Of a DNA stretch of 64,000 nucleotides, positions 27,701 through 35,551 are shown piece by piece. The notes beneath the pieces were generated by a model. The model searched no databases. It was not told where the DNA came from and was given only the letters and a program-made list of their open reading frames with translations. Each line of letters begins with the position of its first letter. The first letter of the stretch is position 1. Origin of the DNA: Bifidobacterium sp. ESL0800 (GTDB taxonomy: Bacteria > Actinomycetota > Actinomycetes > Actinomycetales > Bifidobacteriaceae); NCBI RefSeq assembly GCF_029395355.1, contig NZ_CP113913.1, positions 1,984,001 through 2,048,000 on the forward strand. The letters are read 5' to 3'. The position numbers and the translations under genes were made by a program.

Positions 27701-27993
27701 AAGCAACGGTGAAGGATGACGGCACGTGGACCATCGACTTGCCGACCGGCACGAAGAAGGGCTCCATCAGCGCGATGGCCACGGAGAGTGCAGCGAACAA
27801 CTCGAACGAGTCCGCGAAAGTCACCCGCGAGATCAACCCGATTCCGCCTCTCAGCCATCTGCCGTTTACCGGCAACAAGCCGTGGCTCGCCATCGGGTTG
27901 TGCCTGGCGGTGCTTGCAGCGTTCATCTTGGGCTACTTCGGGTTCAAGCGCTACAAAGCCGGTCTGAACAAGGTCGGGAGGCATGTGCGATGA
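24721..27993 (+). CDS. Large LPFTG surface protein, putative pilus tip adhesin A
   Basis: About 1090 aa from a TTG at 24721, chosen because GAAGGA lies 9 bases upstream and the paralogue at 31932 starts at the equivalent place; the frame is open from an ATG at 24532. A signal peptide (RSTKLATRLACAVAVLAMICAAAI) is followed by a long N-terminal domain shared with three paralogues in the window: LYKVLGQNNRVDTQIDELRLDF, then RVAHNEVDPTVPGGG. Next come QANWGLVTDYGL and AQNADGSIDF blocks, then beta-rich repeats with paired Cys (ECEKDV...WTCKPKV...GCQF) and an Ig-like domain. LPFTG lies at 1047, then a TM segment and RYKAG. It precedes a pilin and sortase, so it is likely the minor or tip subunit. 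Confidence 0.85.
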   Translation: MRSTKLATRLACAVAVLAMICAAAIPASVSVLSKASPISAITTQDATRKDLSWRYTTEHTVNGADRQPKLYKVLGQNNRVDTQIDELRLDFVLRVAHNEVDPTVPGGGNPGLRIVYDYGFGGGATHGTGLAEGEKGDMYLAPQYKEAQYLNTYGGGTTPAVWAADAWAQNDMERFTIHSLMHSGPYDYLVISLTCDLDIINDDGGNDPKQQFWNHGSGKYNEETTETKDSKDGAKWFSHIYAIVGPDANNGTKPDGSQNNLDSSCMGSKPNWTGDDKSVKATNCMDNSYFATNVVKDYPWTVFPGSCQDNKIEHGCDMPVAQMPYDQHPYYWSGGQANWGLVTDYGLGGHWGRLWGNAFNSGNTGNQGGQLYGSAGASEHYWYDNHWRGLDNTTDPGTAPRNSFSVFWYDPARKRDHNNPCYNVTSFKYQWVALQNGNKWVPVDALTPTPQVAKQLAATDGNPPTPLDYNPNGSEKSRVYDHNSAANVFNSTKSAAEELLYDNTSSQNKDHFTDKDKAAGRIDGQEMIARKDDGTLMPAQNADGSIDFKLAKKSQYNPEATGTVGSDNYQGLDGYFKLISWPVLDNSCTADAAHNPKNPGVTDNMNAEQAQAMVDSAATVGTAFYKFDVARPLTPTIDSVSDDDNDTKDNTFANIASTDDQSSLADTKASSSASTLTIKGKGTKGYKVVLYEDNPNKKNAIGDYTDRVMVKNAAGSYDNGDDFDLRGTPVTDESGVSIVGTAEVGLNGTWTIKDTNHSIDATDPQNRVRRYHAYQYNPADEMQVGSHFSPIALVNVRQPADAAPSISSVAAPHTTEGALASGDNTPVEIKGKVSSTEGGSKLKVYATHVDVEVSSLSEARSAKARSGGNTVSTQDNSYTADDEITECEKDVSEGANQDWTCKPKVSWFKQHTTEGKKGCQFHFTAVTTNADGVTSEFAKTFDVNFYAPKVTITGSDSSSVSGKVEPTGPALAAAVKGAKVTITWPTGSATASSEATVKDDGTWTIDLPTGTKKGSISAMATESAANNSNESAKVTREINPIPPLSHLPFTGNKPWLAIGLCLAVLAAFILGYFGFKRYKAGLNKVGRHVR

Positions 27994-28037
27994 ACGGATT
28001 CAAAGTCGTGGCCCGCGAACGTGACAAACCGGACTGA
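27990..28037 (+). CDS. 15-aa micro-ORF coupled to tip gene A
   Basis: ATG overlaps the stop of the tip gene (ATGA). GGGAGG at 27976-27981 lies 8 bases upstream, within the last codons of the tip gene. The peptide is MNGFKVVARERDKPD. A micro-ORF of exactly the same length, position and ending (KPD) follows tip gene C. It may serve translational coupling rather than make a functional peptide. Confidence 0.35.
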   Translation: MNGFKVVARERDKPD

Positions 28038-28137
28038 AGGATCACGGGCTGTCGCCGCCTAGCGTACGGCAGCCAGAGCAACCTAAGAATTATTGATTTT
28101 TGTAAGATTTACAAATTAAACAAGAGGAGTTATTTCC

Positions 28138-30201
28138 ATGAGTAGAAAGTTCAACGTCAGAGGCGTTGTTGGCCTCACGCTTGCTGCAGCCACGCTGTTG
28201 GCACTCGCGCCGCTCGGCACGGCCAACGCGGCCGATCCGGTGAGCATCGATATGTCCAAGGCTAAAAAGACGTCGATCACCATCAAGAGCACGAAGGCCT
28301 CGATGACGAACCACAAGTTCGCGGCTCTGAAAATTGGCCAATATGACCAGGCCACGCATGATGGTGATGACCTGAAGTCGGTCACCGTTTCCACAGTTGA
28401 TGGCATCAAGGATGCTGCTAAAACGGCTTTGGATAATGTCAGGGGCTCGGCTACGGCGGATTCCGCTTATGCGGGCAACCCTGTCGGCGAAGTCGCTTCG
28501 AAGTGGCTCGGCTACACCGATACTAACGCCACTAACAATGAGGATACAACGTCGAACAACCCAGAGGCTGCCGGCACCGACAAGCACGGCTACAACGGTA
28601 AGCTGCGTTCGTTCGTCACCCAGTTCGCCAAGCAGGATGGCATCCCCGCAAAGTTCACCGCTCCAAGCGCCCCGACTGCTAACTGCAACGCGTCGAGCAG
28701 TTATTGCGTCGTTGACGGTGACAACGAGACCGCCACGATCAAGAACCTCGAACCGGGTGTCTATGTGGTCGAGGACATCACCTCTGTCTTCACCGGCGAA
28801 GGAACCGGCCACAAGAACTCCATCCCCATGCTGGTCAGCACCGGCATCGAGATGAGCACCACGGAGAAGTACATGACGCTCAACGGTAACAAGCTCGGCC
28901 AGATCGACATGAAGAACGATACGCCCACCGTCACCAAGACGTTGAACAAGGACGCCACGGACTACGATCCTTCCATCGGTGGCACGCTGAGCTACCAGCT
29001 CAAGAGCCAGGTTCCGCTGACCACCGGCTTCGACCACTATGTCTATGCTATGACCGATCATCCTGGCACCGGCCTGACCTACAAGACTGACTCGGATCCC
29101 GTCGTGAAGGTCTGCCCGTCCGACAGCATCAATGATTCCGGCTGCGAGACGCTGACTGACAACGACGATTACGTGGTGACGCACAAGGAGTTCGCCGCTG
29201 GTGAGACTGGTAGCACTGGTCGCGTTGGCGACACCCACTATATCCTCTTCGATCTGACCAAGTCGATTCGCGATCAGAAGTACAAGGACTACATCTTCAT
29301 CACCTACAAGATGACGGTCAACGAGAACGCAGTGAGCGAGCAGCCGTTGCGCAACGGCATCCGTCTTGAGTATTCCAACGATTCCAACAACCCGCCTTCG
29401 ACTGACGTACCCACCCCCACCGATGATGGCACCATCAAGGATTGCCCCGCCGGTTCGGATACCAACACTTGCAAGGACGGCTCGATCTACGATGACGGCA
29501 GCGGCGACGGCAACGGTGCTGCAAATGCCGACACCTACTTCCGTCACTTCGATCTGATCAACCTGAAGAAGGTCGACGGCGCGGGCCTGGCTGGCGCCAA
29601 GTTCACCGTCACCGATTCCGACGGCAAGCTCGTCAACTTCAAGAAGGTCGACAACGGCTCCTACAAGAAGTCCACTGATCAGACCAACACGGATACGACC
29701 AAGGAACCGAGCACTACTGTTGCCGGCGCTCAGCTCGAGGTCTACAAGACGGCGCCCTCTACTAACGCGAACAGCGATGACCCTTCTGATGACGGTCAGC
29801 TGCGCGTCGACGGCCTGAAGGACGGCACCTATACCGTCAAGGAAACCGTTGCGGCCCCTGGATTCTCTTCGACCTTCCTGCCCTCCACCGATGTGTATGT
29901 CGGCGCTTTGAGCAGTGACACGAAGAAGTCCGCCTTCGCCAACACCGCCGATACCCTTGGCCTCATCGCCAAGCACGGCGATGCCAGCGTGGACCCCAAG
30001 GTGTTGAACGAAGTCAAGATGACCAAAGATAGTGCTGCAGGTGCCGGCGATGCCGGTGCGGTGATCGTCGACAACGTCACCTCCGTCTCCCAGCTGCCGT
30101 TGACCGGTGGCGCGGGCGTGGTCCTGGGCCTGCTGGTCCTGGTCGCGTTCGGTGCGACTGCCGGCGTACTGATTGTCGTACGTCGTCGTCTCAACGCGTG
30201 A
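28138..30201 (+). CDS. Major pilin 1 (LPLTG, isopeptide-forming fimbrial subunit)
   Basis: A 687-aa backbone pilin. ATG at 28138 follows AAGAGGAG. The signal peptide ends near ANA (about residue 31). An N-terminal domain (NPVGEVASKWLGY, KHGYNGKLRSFV, GVYVVEDITS) is followed by a type-2 fimbrial domain with YDPSIGGTLSYQLKSQVPLT, then a SpaA/Cna-B-like domain (FRHFDLINLKKVDGAGLAGAKF to the E-box-like GTYTVKETVAAPGF). LPLTG at 653 precedes a TM helix and RRRLNA. Lys in NLKK and Glu in the E-box are probable isopeptide partners. It sits between tip gene A and a class C sortase, which would polymerise it. Confidence 0.9.
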   Translation: MSRKFNVRGVVGLTLAAATLLALAPLGTANAADPVSIDMSKAKKTSITIKSTKASMTNHKFAALKIGQYDQATHDGDDLKSVTVSTVDGIKDAAKTALDNVRGSATADSAYAGNPVGEVASKWLGYTDTNATNNEDTTSNNPEAAGTDKHGYNGKLRSFVTQFAKQDGIPAKFTAPSAPTANCNASSSYCVVDGDNETATIKNLEPGVYVVEDITSVFTGEGTGHKNSIPMLVSTGIEMSTTEKYMTLNGNKLGQIDMKNDTPTVTKTLNKDATDYDPSIGGTLSYQLKSQVPLTTGFDHYVYAMTDHPGTGLTYKTDSDPVVKVCPSDSINDSGCETLTDNDDYVVTHKEFAAGETGSTGRVGDTHYILFDLTKSIRDQKYKDYIFITYKMTVNENAVSEQPLRNGIRLEYSNDSNNPPSTDVPTPTDDGTIKDCPAGSDTNTCKDGSIYDDGSGDGNGAANADTYFRHFDLINLKKVDGAGLAGAKFTVTDSDGKLVNFKKVDNGSYKKSTDQTNTDTTKEPSTTVAGAQLEVYKTAPSTNANSDDPSDDGQLRVDGLKDGTYTVKETVAAPGFSSTFLPSTDVYVGALSSDTKKSAFANTADTLGLIAKHGDASVDPKVLNEVKMTKDSAAGAGDAGAVIVDNVTSVSQLPLTGGAGVVLGLLVLVAFGATAGVLIVVRRRLNA

Positions 30202-30229
30202 GACTCGCGATAGCAGTCTGATGTGATCC

Positions 30230-30263
30230 GGGGACATGCCCTTGAGTAATAGGGCATGTCCCC
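30230..30263 (+). terminator. Hairpin between pilin 1 and its sortase
   Basis: GGGGACATGCCC and GGGCATGTCCCC form a perfect 12-bp stem with a 10-base loop, not followed by a T-run. The same stem sequence recurs after pilin 2. It probably attenuates read-through into the sortase gene or protects the pilin mRNA end. Confidence 0.65.
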
Positions 30264-30346
30264 ATCGTTGTGTCTTACGAACCTTGCCGGTAAATCCGCT
30301 AGGATTGAAGGATTGAACAATTATCAAGGAAGGAGCGCCGGTCGCC

Positions 30347-31417
30347 ATGTCATTACGCAACCATGCTTCCGCCGCCGGCAAAGACGCCGACGTCAATGGT
30401 CGCGGTGTAGCGCCGAGCGACCCGCTCGCCCTTTCCTTTGCCCAGGCCCTTCGCGGTGGCTTCGAGCCCAAAAGCCGGGTCAAACGTATCGTCATCCGTG
30501 TCGTCGACGTGCTGATTGTGGTTTGCATCGTCGGTTTTCTCACCGCCCTGGCGTGGTTTCCGGTGCGTTGGGCCTACAGCATGTATCTGGAGAACGACGA
30601 GATCGAGGCATCGGTCGACCGCATCTCGCACTGGCCGCAGGGCAAGGTGGCCGAAGAATACCATCGGGCCCAGGCCTATAACCAGCGTGTGGCCGCTTCC
30701 GGCCAGCCTGCGCTGGGGGAGTTCGTCGATCCGTTCCAGGCCGGCAAGCCGGGCGCGAAGACCGAGTCGGAGAAGGACAGCGAGTACCAGTCCCTACTCA
30801 ACACGGGTGACGGGATCATGGGCACGATTCGCATCCCCAAGATTTCGGTGAAGCTGCCGATCCGGCATGGCACTTCCGACAAGGTGCTGGAGCACGGCGT
30901 GGGGCATTTGTACGGCACGAGCCTGCCGGTGGGCGGCGCCTCGACGAACGCGGTCTTAAGCGGGCACAACGGCCTGACGAGTGCGCTGCTGTTCACTCGT
31001 CTTGACGAGCTGGACAAGGGCGATATCTTCTATATCCAGACGCTGGGCCGTACGATGGGCTACCGTGTGGTCGGCATCCATGTGATCAAGCCGACCGACA
31101 CGCATTTATATAAGGTCGTGCCCGGCAAGGACCTCGTGACGTTGATGACCTGCACGCCTTACGGCGTCAACACCGAGCGCTTGATTATTACCGGTACACG
31201 GCAGGCGATTCCCGACCCGATCCCGGATCCGGACGATGCGCGCGGCGACGGCCTGCTTTACGGCGTCTCGCTGGCTTTCCTGGGTCTTATTCTCGGTCTG
31301 CCGGCGGTGCGTCTGAGCCATCGCAAGCCATGGGAGATCCGCCACGCATCGGCTGCCGGCCCCCGCCCGCCACGTCGGTGGATATCTATACCAGCGGCTT
31401 GGTTCGTAAAGCGATAA
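30347..31417 (+). CDS. Class C (pilin-polymerising) sortase 1
   Basis: A 356-aa transpeptidase. ATG at 30347 follows AAGGAGCG. It has a cytoplasmic tail of about 45 residues, TM1 (VLIVVCIVGFLTALAWF), the extracellular catalytic domain and a second TM near the C-terminus (YGVSLAFLGLILGLPAV), as in class C. The catalytic His is in LSGHNG, Cys269 in TLMTCTPYG, and Arg in the following NTERLIITGTR. Pilin 1 and tip A immediately upstream are the likely substrates. About 60% of the sequence looks identical to sortase 2 at 41.2 kb by eye. Confidence 0.94.
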   Translation: MSLRNHASAAGKDADVNGRGVAPSDPLALSFAQALRGGFEPKSRVKRIVIRVVDVLIVVCIVGFLTALAWFPVRWAYSMYLENDEIEASVDRISHWPQGKVAEEYHRAQAYNQRVAASGQPALGEFVDPFQAGKPGAKTESEKDSEYQSLLNTGDGIMGTIRIPKISVKLPIRHGTSDKVLEHGVGHLYGTSLPVGGASTNAVLSGHNGLTSALLFTRLDELDKGDIFYIQTLGRTMGYRVVGIHVIKPTDTHLYKVVPGKDLVTLMTCTPYGVNTERLIITGTRQAIPDPIPDPDDARGDGLLYGVSLAFLGLILGLPAVRLSHRKPWEIRHASAAGPRPPRRWISIPAAWFVKR

Positions 31418-31931
31418 ACGAGTCTGTTTGATTACCTGTTTCAGGTAGGCACGGCCAGTCCGCGTAATGCTCTGAGCTGAAAGTACGCAGAAATGTACGG
31501 CTTGAATGCAAAGAAAGCGTGAAGAATAAATTGATTTTGGCCGTCACGAAAGTAGTGCATATTTCGGTGTCCGTTGTGTTGTAAACCGCTGACCAACAAT
31601 TTTAAAATCGTTTTAAACGTTGTTGTAATGCGAATATCGCCATACTGTATAAATATACGTTGATGTTATAAATATACCTATTATTTTTGTATTTTCACAA
31701 TAGTTTCTGAATAATTAGACAAAAAAGAACATATTTTATTTTTTCCTGTCAAGACCTTCCGACAATGTAGAAGGACGTGCAAATGTGATGAGAATCATAA
31801 AAGTAAATCGATTGTGATTGACGCTTGGTGGTTCATCGATAGCTCATTCTTGCAGAAGTCGGAAAGAGCGCAGACGCCTCGAGGGATGAGGCGACGACGT
31901 ATGGAGTCCGCTCCGTGAAGGAAGTGATTTG
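31418..31931 (+). other. AT-rich leader of the orphan tip gene, with conserved motifs
   Basis: About 510 bp. CTGAATAATTAGACAAAA (31707-31724, containing the 12-mer AATTAGACAAAA) and GTGATGAGAATCATAA (in 31777-31806) match the leader of tip gene A, as does the stretch from CTCGAGGG to the GAAGGA ribosome site. This leader is a paralogous copy of the one at 24.4-24.7 kb. No gene is seen. Confidence 0.55.
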
Positions 31932-34900
31932 GTGAGACAAAGTAGGCTTGCGGCAAAGTTGGCGTGCGCTTGTGCATCGGTGGCGATGATTTGCTCCGTT
32001 GTGGTGCCTGCGGCGATGGCGTCGCCCGCCTATGAAGACGTGTCATCGGACACGGGGGCATCCGCGCGGGGAGGCGGCGACCTGACGCTTGCCGACTATC
32101 CCGACAGGTGCACGCAGAAAGAGGGATCTTCGGTTCCAGAGGGCGAAAAAGTCGACTGCAAGCCCATGCTCTACCAGTTCCTCGGCGAAAACAACAAGAT
32201 GCAGGGCTGGGATCATGCCGATGAGATCCGTATGGATTTCGTGGTGCGCATGCCCCACGGTATGGTCAACCCGAACTGTGTCGGGTTGGGCAGCAGCGGC
32301 AATTATCGCGGTATAGGCAGCGGCAATGTGGATTGCGGCATGCAGATCGCGTTCTCGCGCAACAATTCCGCGACCGAGAACCTGAAACCGGCGAATTACC
32401 TCAACACGTACGGCGGGGATGCCGACGAGGGCGAGGACACCTCAAATGGTTCGGATGCGGCCGAAAAGTGGGCGCATAATCAAGACCAGTTCTACACCAT
32501 CCACAACGTGATGGTCTCCGGCGATTACGACTTCCTGACGATTTCGCTTGAGGGCAACATCGCCTACGGTAATGACAAAAACAAGGTCGATAAGAGCAAC
32601 ACCAGCGTCGGCGGCGCGAAATTCGAGCCGCAGTATGTCTATGTCGTCGCAAGCCCCGGTCGGACGCCCAAAAATGACAGCACTATCAAGTACTCGGATT
32701 TCTCTGACGACAAATACGTGACCAATATCGCCAACGAACGTCCCGCGTACATGTATACCAATGGGGTCGACGGTGCCGGCGACATCACCTCGGTGGCCGC
32801 CGCCATTGCCAACCTCCCCTTGCGCAACAACGGTCCGATCTCGTATATGGGCTGGAATTCTGGCGGCAAGCTGTGGAGCGGAAGGCAAGCGAACTGGGGC
32901 ATGGTCACCGATTACGGGTTCAAGTCCCAAGGCACCGGCCAAATGGTCGCTCCGGCGAACTCGTTCTTCGTGCAGTGGTACAACAAGGCCGCCAACCAGA
33001 CCTACACCTACAAGGACGCCAACGGCAAAAACGTCACCATGCCACGGCCGTGTTCCAACAACACCTCGTTCTATTACCAATGGTTCGGCCTGAAGAACGG
33101 TCATCAGTGGTTGCCCGTGACCACGCTCACGCCGGATGTGCAGAAGGTCTCCGGCATGACTCTGCTCAACGACTATAAGTCGGACGACAGTCTGGCCAAG
33201 AACGTCGCCGGTTCCGGGCCGAACCTCATGGTTCCCGGCGCGGGCACCTTGAGCTCGGTGGCGCAGAACGCCGACGGCAGCATCGACTTCGGCAAAGCCA
33301 AGAAGGCGCAGGGTTTCGACGGCTACTTCAAGCTCGTGACCTGGCCGATCACCACGACGCCGATTACCACGGATGTCAACGGCGCTCAGTCCTACGAAGG
33401 CTGCATTGCGACGGACGCGCCCACCGGCACCTCGTCGATGAGCGTCCGTGACGCCTACAACCCGCTCTACAACGAAGCGGATTCCAGCAAGCCGATCAGC
33501 ATCACCGCCTCGTCCTCGCAGGACGAGATCAACGATGCCATCGCCAAAGGCTGGACCATTGATACGGCGTTTGCCAAGTTCAGCCTCAACCGCCCCGATA
33601 AGCCGGTCATCACCGATGTGGACAGCAAGACGGACGGCGATTACGTCAGCCCCGACGAACGCACCATCACCGGCACGGCGACGCCGGGCAATACGGTGAC
33701 GCTGTACCGCGAGGATCCGGACAATCCGATCATTTCGACGCACCCGGACGCTTCGAGCACTCGAGGCGTGAGAATCGGCAGCACGACCGCTGACGAAAAC
33801 GGCAACTGGGAGATCACGGACACGAAGCAGTACAACCCGGCACGCACCAGGTATGTGCGCTACCATGCTTGGCAAACCGACCAAAGCCCCTACCATATCA
33901 GCTCTCTGTTCTCCAACATCGCCAAAGGCGACTTCGTGCTTTCGTATAACCACAACCCGAAAATCACCAAGCTCACGGTGCCTCATACCGTACGAAGCGA
34001 AGACGGCACGACCTCGTCGCTGCCGAGCGGCTCCAAGGTGAAAATCACCGGCGAATTTGACTCGGCTCGTGGCGACAACACCTTGAAGATCTATGCGGTG
34101 CCGCAGCCCGACGGCCCTTCTTCGGATACCAAGCGCGGTCTTGCGCGGGGGACTCGGGTGACGCAGAGCGATCGGGCGACGTTGCACGATGGCGAGGAGG
34201 TGAGCGAGCCGGATGCGAAATGGGTGGTCTGCGACAAAGGCCAGGTCGATGCCGACAAGCCGGCTCTGCATGTCACCGGTACGTGGACGTGTGATATCGA
34301 CCCGTCGATGTTCGAAGATGCCGATCATACGGATAGCTCGGGGAATACGTATATATGGTATACGCTTTACGGCGTGCTGACCGACAGCAAGGCCACCGAT
34401 CCCGGCAAGGCCAAGATCATCAGTCAGGTCACCGATCAGGTCATCGATATGTGGCCGCCAGACGTCACGATCGATTCGATCGACCGCACCGAGGGTGTCG
34501 CCAAAGGCAAGGTGACCAAGGCCAAGACCGGCGAGACGATGGCGGGCGTCCCCGTGAGCATCGAGTGGCCCGACGGCAGCACCTCATCCGCCAAGACCGA
34601 CAGCAGCGGGCATTGGCAGGTCGACATACCGGCTGGCATGACTCCGGGCAATCTGACCGTCAACACCACCGACAGGGCTTGCATCAAAGAGCATGGCGTC
34701 AATATCGGCAACGAAGAGTCCGCGAGTGACGGCGGCAATGAGGGTGTCACGGCCACCGGTGAGCTCAAGGGCGGTCCGGCGACGGAGGCGCTGCCGTTCA
34801 CGGGCAACCGGCCGTGGTGGACGATTGCCGGGCTGGTAGCTGGGCTGGTGACTTTCGCGGTGGTCTATCTGCTGGCTGTTCGCTGGCGTGCCGGCCTTGC

Positions 34901-34940
34901 CGGCAATAACCGGCCGCGCAAGGGGGCGCATGCGCTATGA
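31932..34940 (+). CDS. Large LPFTG surface protein, orphan tip-like adhesin B
   Basis: About 1002 aa from GTG at 31932, with GAAGGAAG 7 bases upstream (TTG at 31929 is possible). The signal peptide is RQSRLAAKLACACASVAMICSVVVPAAMA. The N-terminal domain follows the same plan as tip A but is more diverged: LYQFLGENNKMQGWDHADEIRMDF, GRQANWGMVTDYGF, AQNADGSIDF and GYFKLVTWP. C-terminal Ig-like repeats include a Cys pair (WVVC...GTWTC). LPFTG at 954 is followed by a TM helix and basic tail. It has no pilin or sortase of its own; the next gene is another tip protein 600 bp downstream. It may be an alternative tip for a neighbouring pilus or be anchored alone. Confidence 0.82.
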   Translation: MRQSRLAAKLACACASVAMICSVVVPAAMASPAYEDVSSDTGASARGGGDLTLADYPDRCTQKEGSSVPEGEKVDCKPMLYQFLGENNKMQGWDHADEIRMDFVVRMPHGMVNPNCVGLGSSGNYRGIGSGNVDCGMQIAFSRNNSATENLKPANYLNTYGGDADEGEDTSNGSDAAEKWAHNQDQFYTIHNVMVSGDYDFLTISLEGNIAYGNDKNKVDKSNTSVGGAKFEPQYVYVVASPGRTPKNDSTIKYSDFSDDKYVTNIANERPAYMYTNGVDGAGDITSVAAAIANLPLRNNGPISYMGWNSGGKLWSGRQANWGMVTDYGFKSQGTGQMVAPANSFFVQWYNKAANQTYTYKDANGKNVTMPRPCSNNTSFYYQWFGLKNGHQWLPVTTLTPDVQKVSGMTLLNDYKSDDSLAKNVAGSGPNLMVPGAGTLSSVAQNADGSIDFGKAKKAQGFDGYFKLVTWPITTTPITTDVNGAQSYEGCIATDAPTGTSSMSVRDAYNPLYNEADSSKPISITASSSQDEINDAIAKGWTIDTAFAKFSLNRPDKPVITDVDSKTDGDYVSPDERTITGTATPGNTVTLYREDPDNPIISTHPDASSTRGVRIGSTTADENGNWEITDTKQYNPARTRYVRYHAWQTDQSPYHISSLFSNIAKGDFVLSYNHNPKITKLTVPHTVRSEDGTTSSLPSGSKVKITGEFDSARGDNTLKIYAVPQPDGPSSDTKRGLARGTRVTQSDRATLHDGEEVSEPDAKWVVCDKGQVDADKPALHVTGTWTCDIDPSMFEDADHTDSSGNTYIWYTLYGVLTDSKATDPGKAKIISQVTDQVIDMWPPDVTIDSIDRTEGVAKGKVTKAKTGETMAGVPVSIEWPDGSTSSAKTDSSGHWQVDIPAGMTPGNLTVNTTDRACIKEHGVNIGNEESASDGGNEGVTATGELKGGPATEALPFTGNRPWWTIAGLVAGLVTFAVVYLLAVRWRAGLAGNNRPRKGAHAL

Positions 34941-34987
34941 GAATCGTGACGGATACGCGTATCCGGTTTTCTGCGGGCCTGCTCTAA
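34937..34987 (+). CDS. 16-aa micro-ORF overlapping the end of tip gene B
   Basis: The ATG overlaps the tip stop codon (ATGA), with AAGGGGGCG upstream. The peptide starts MRIVTDTRIRF and ends GLL. It is unlike the KPD micro-ORFs after tips A and C except for position, so it may be chance. Confidence 0.2.
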   Translation: MRIVTDTRIRFSAGLL

Positions 34988-35551
34988 ATAAGCAGGCAAC
35001 CAAACAACCAAGTAATCACAACGAATCATCGGAAAATCAAGAAGGAAAAAGAAAGCCGATGGGGGACTATGCGTCGGCTCGTTGCGGTTTGTTGCCAGCG
35101 TGGTTGCCAATATCTCTCTTAAAAAATCACTCAGAGAGAAAAATAAGAAAACTGAAGAAAAAACAATATAGATAACGCGTTATTCAATGACGAATAAATG
35201 CCGTTTCCAATGAAACAAAGGTGTTAAGTTCTCTTCGGGAGCTACATTTCGTCAAACGTTCTCCTTGTTGATTTTCCTATTTTGCGGATGTGCAAAGATT
35301 AATGCGAAGACCAATTATTGAATCGTAAATATAACAATAAAAGCTCACGAAATTATTCTTTTATAAGAATTTAATGATTTATTTATCACAATATACTGAG
35401 TAGTATTAATCTTGTGCAATAAAAATTAACGCTTTTGAAGTACGTTTTACGTTTGATGGAATGCCGTTGCGTAAAAAGTGCAAAAGGATAACCGTGCGCT
35501 CGCTTGCTGTGCATGATGACCGAGAAGAGATTTTCTACAGGGGTGATTGTT
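34988..35551 (+). other. AT-rich gap before tip gene C
   Basis: About 560 bp without a credible gene. It holds two small dyads in very AT-rich DNA, ATTCTT-TTAT-AAGAAT (35355-35370) and ATACT-GAGT-AGTAT (35393-35406). The AATTAGACAAAA motif of the other pilus leaders is not seen here. Confidence 0.45.

Noticed and set aside
28090..30543. 817-codon minus-strand ORF opposite pilin 1 (and the similar 758-codon one opposite pilin 2)
   Set aside because: No ribosome site or recognisable domain; the plus strand has signal peptide, pilin domains and LPLTG.
34888..35175. 95-codon ORF overlapping the end of tip gene B
   Set aside because: Out-of-frame continuation into AT-rich spacer; no start signal.
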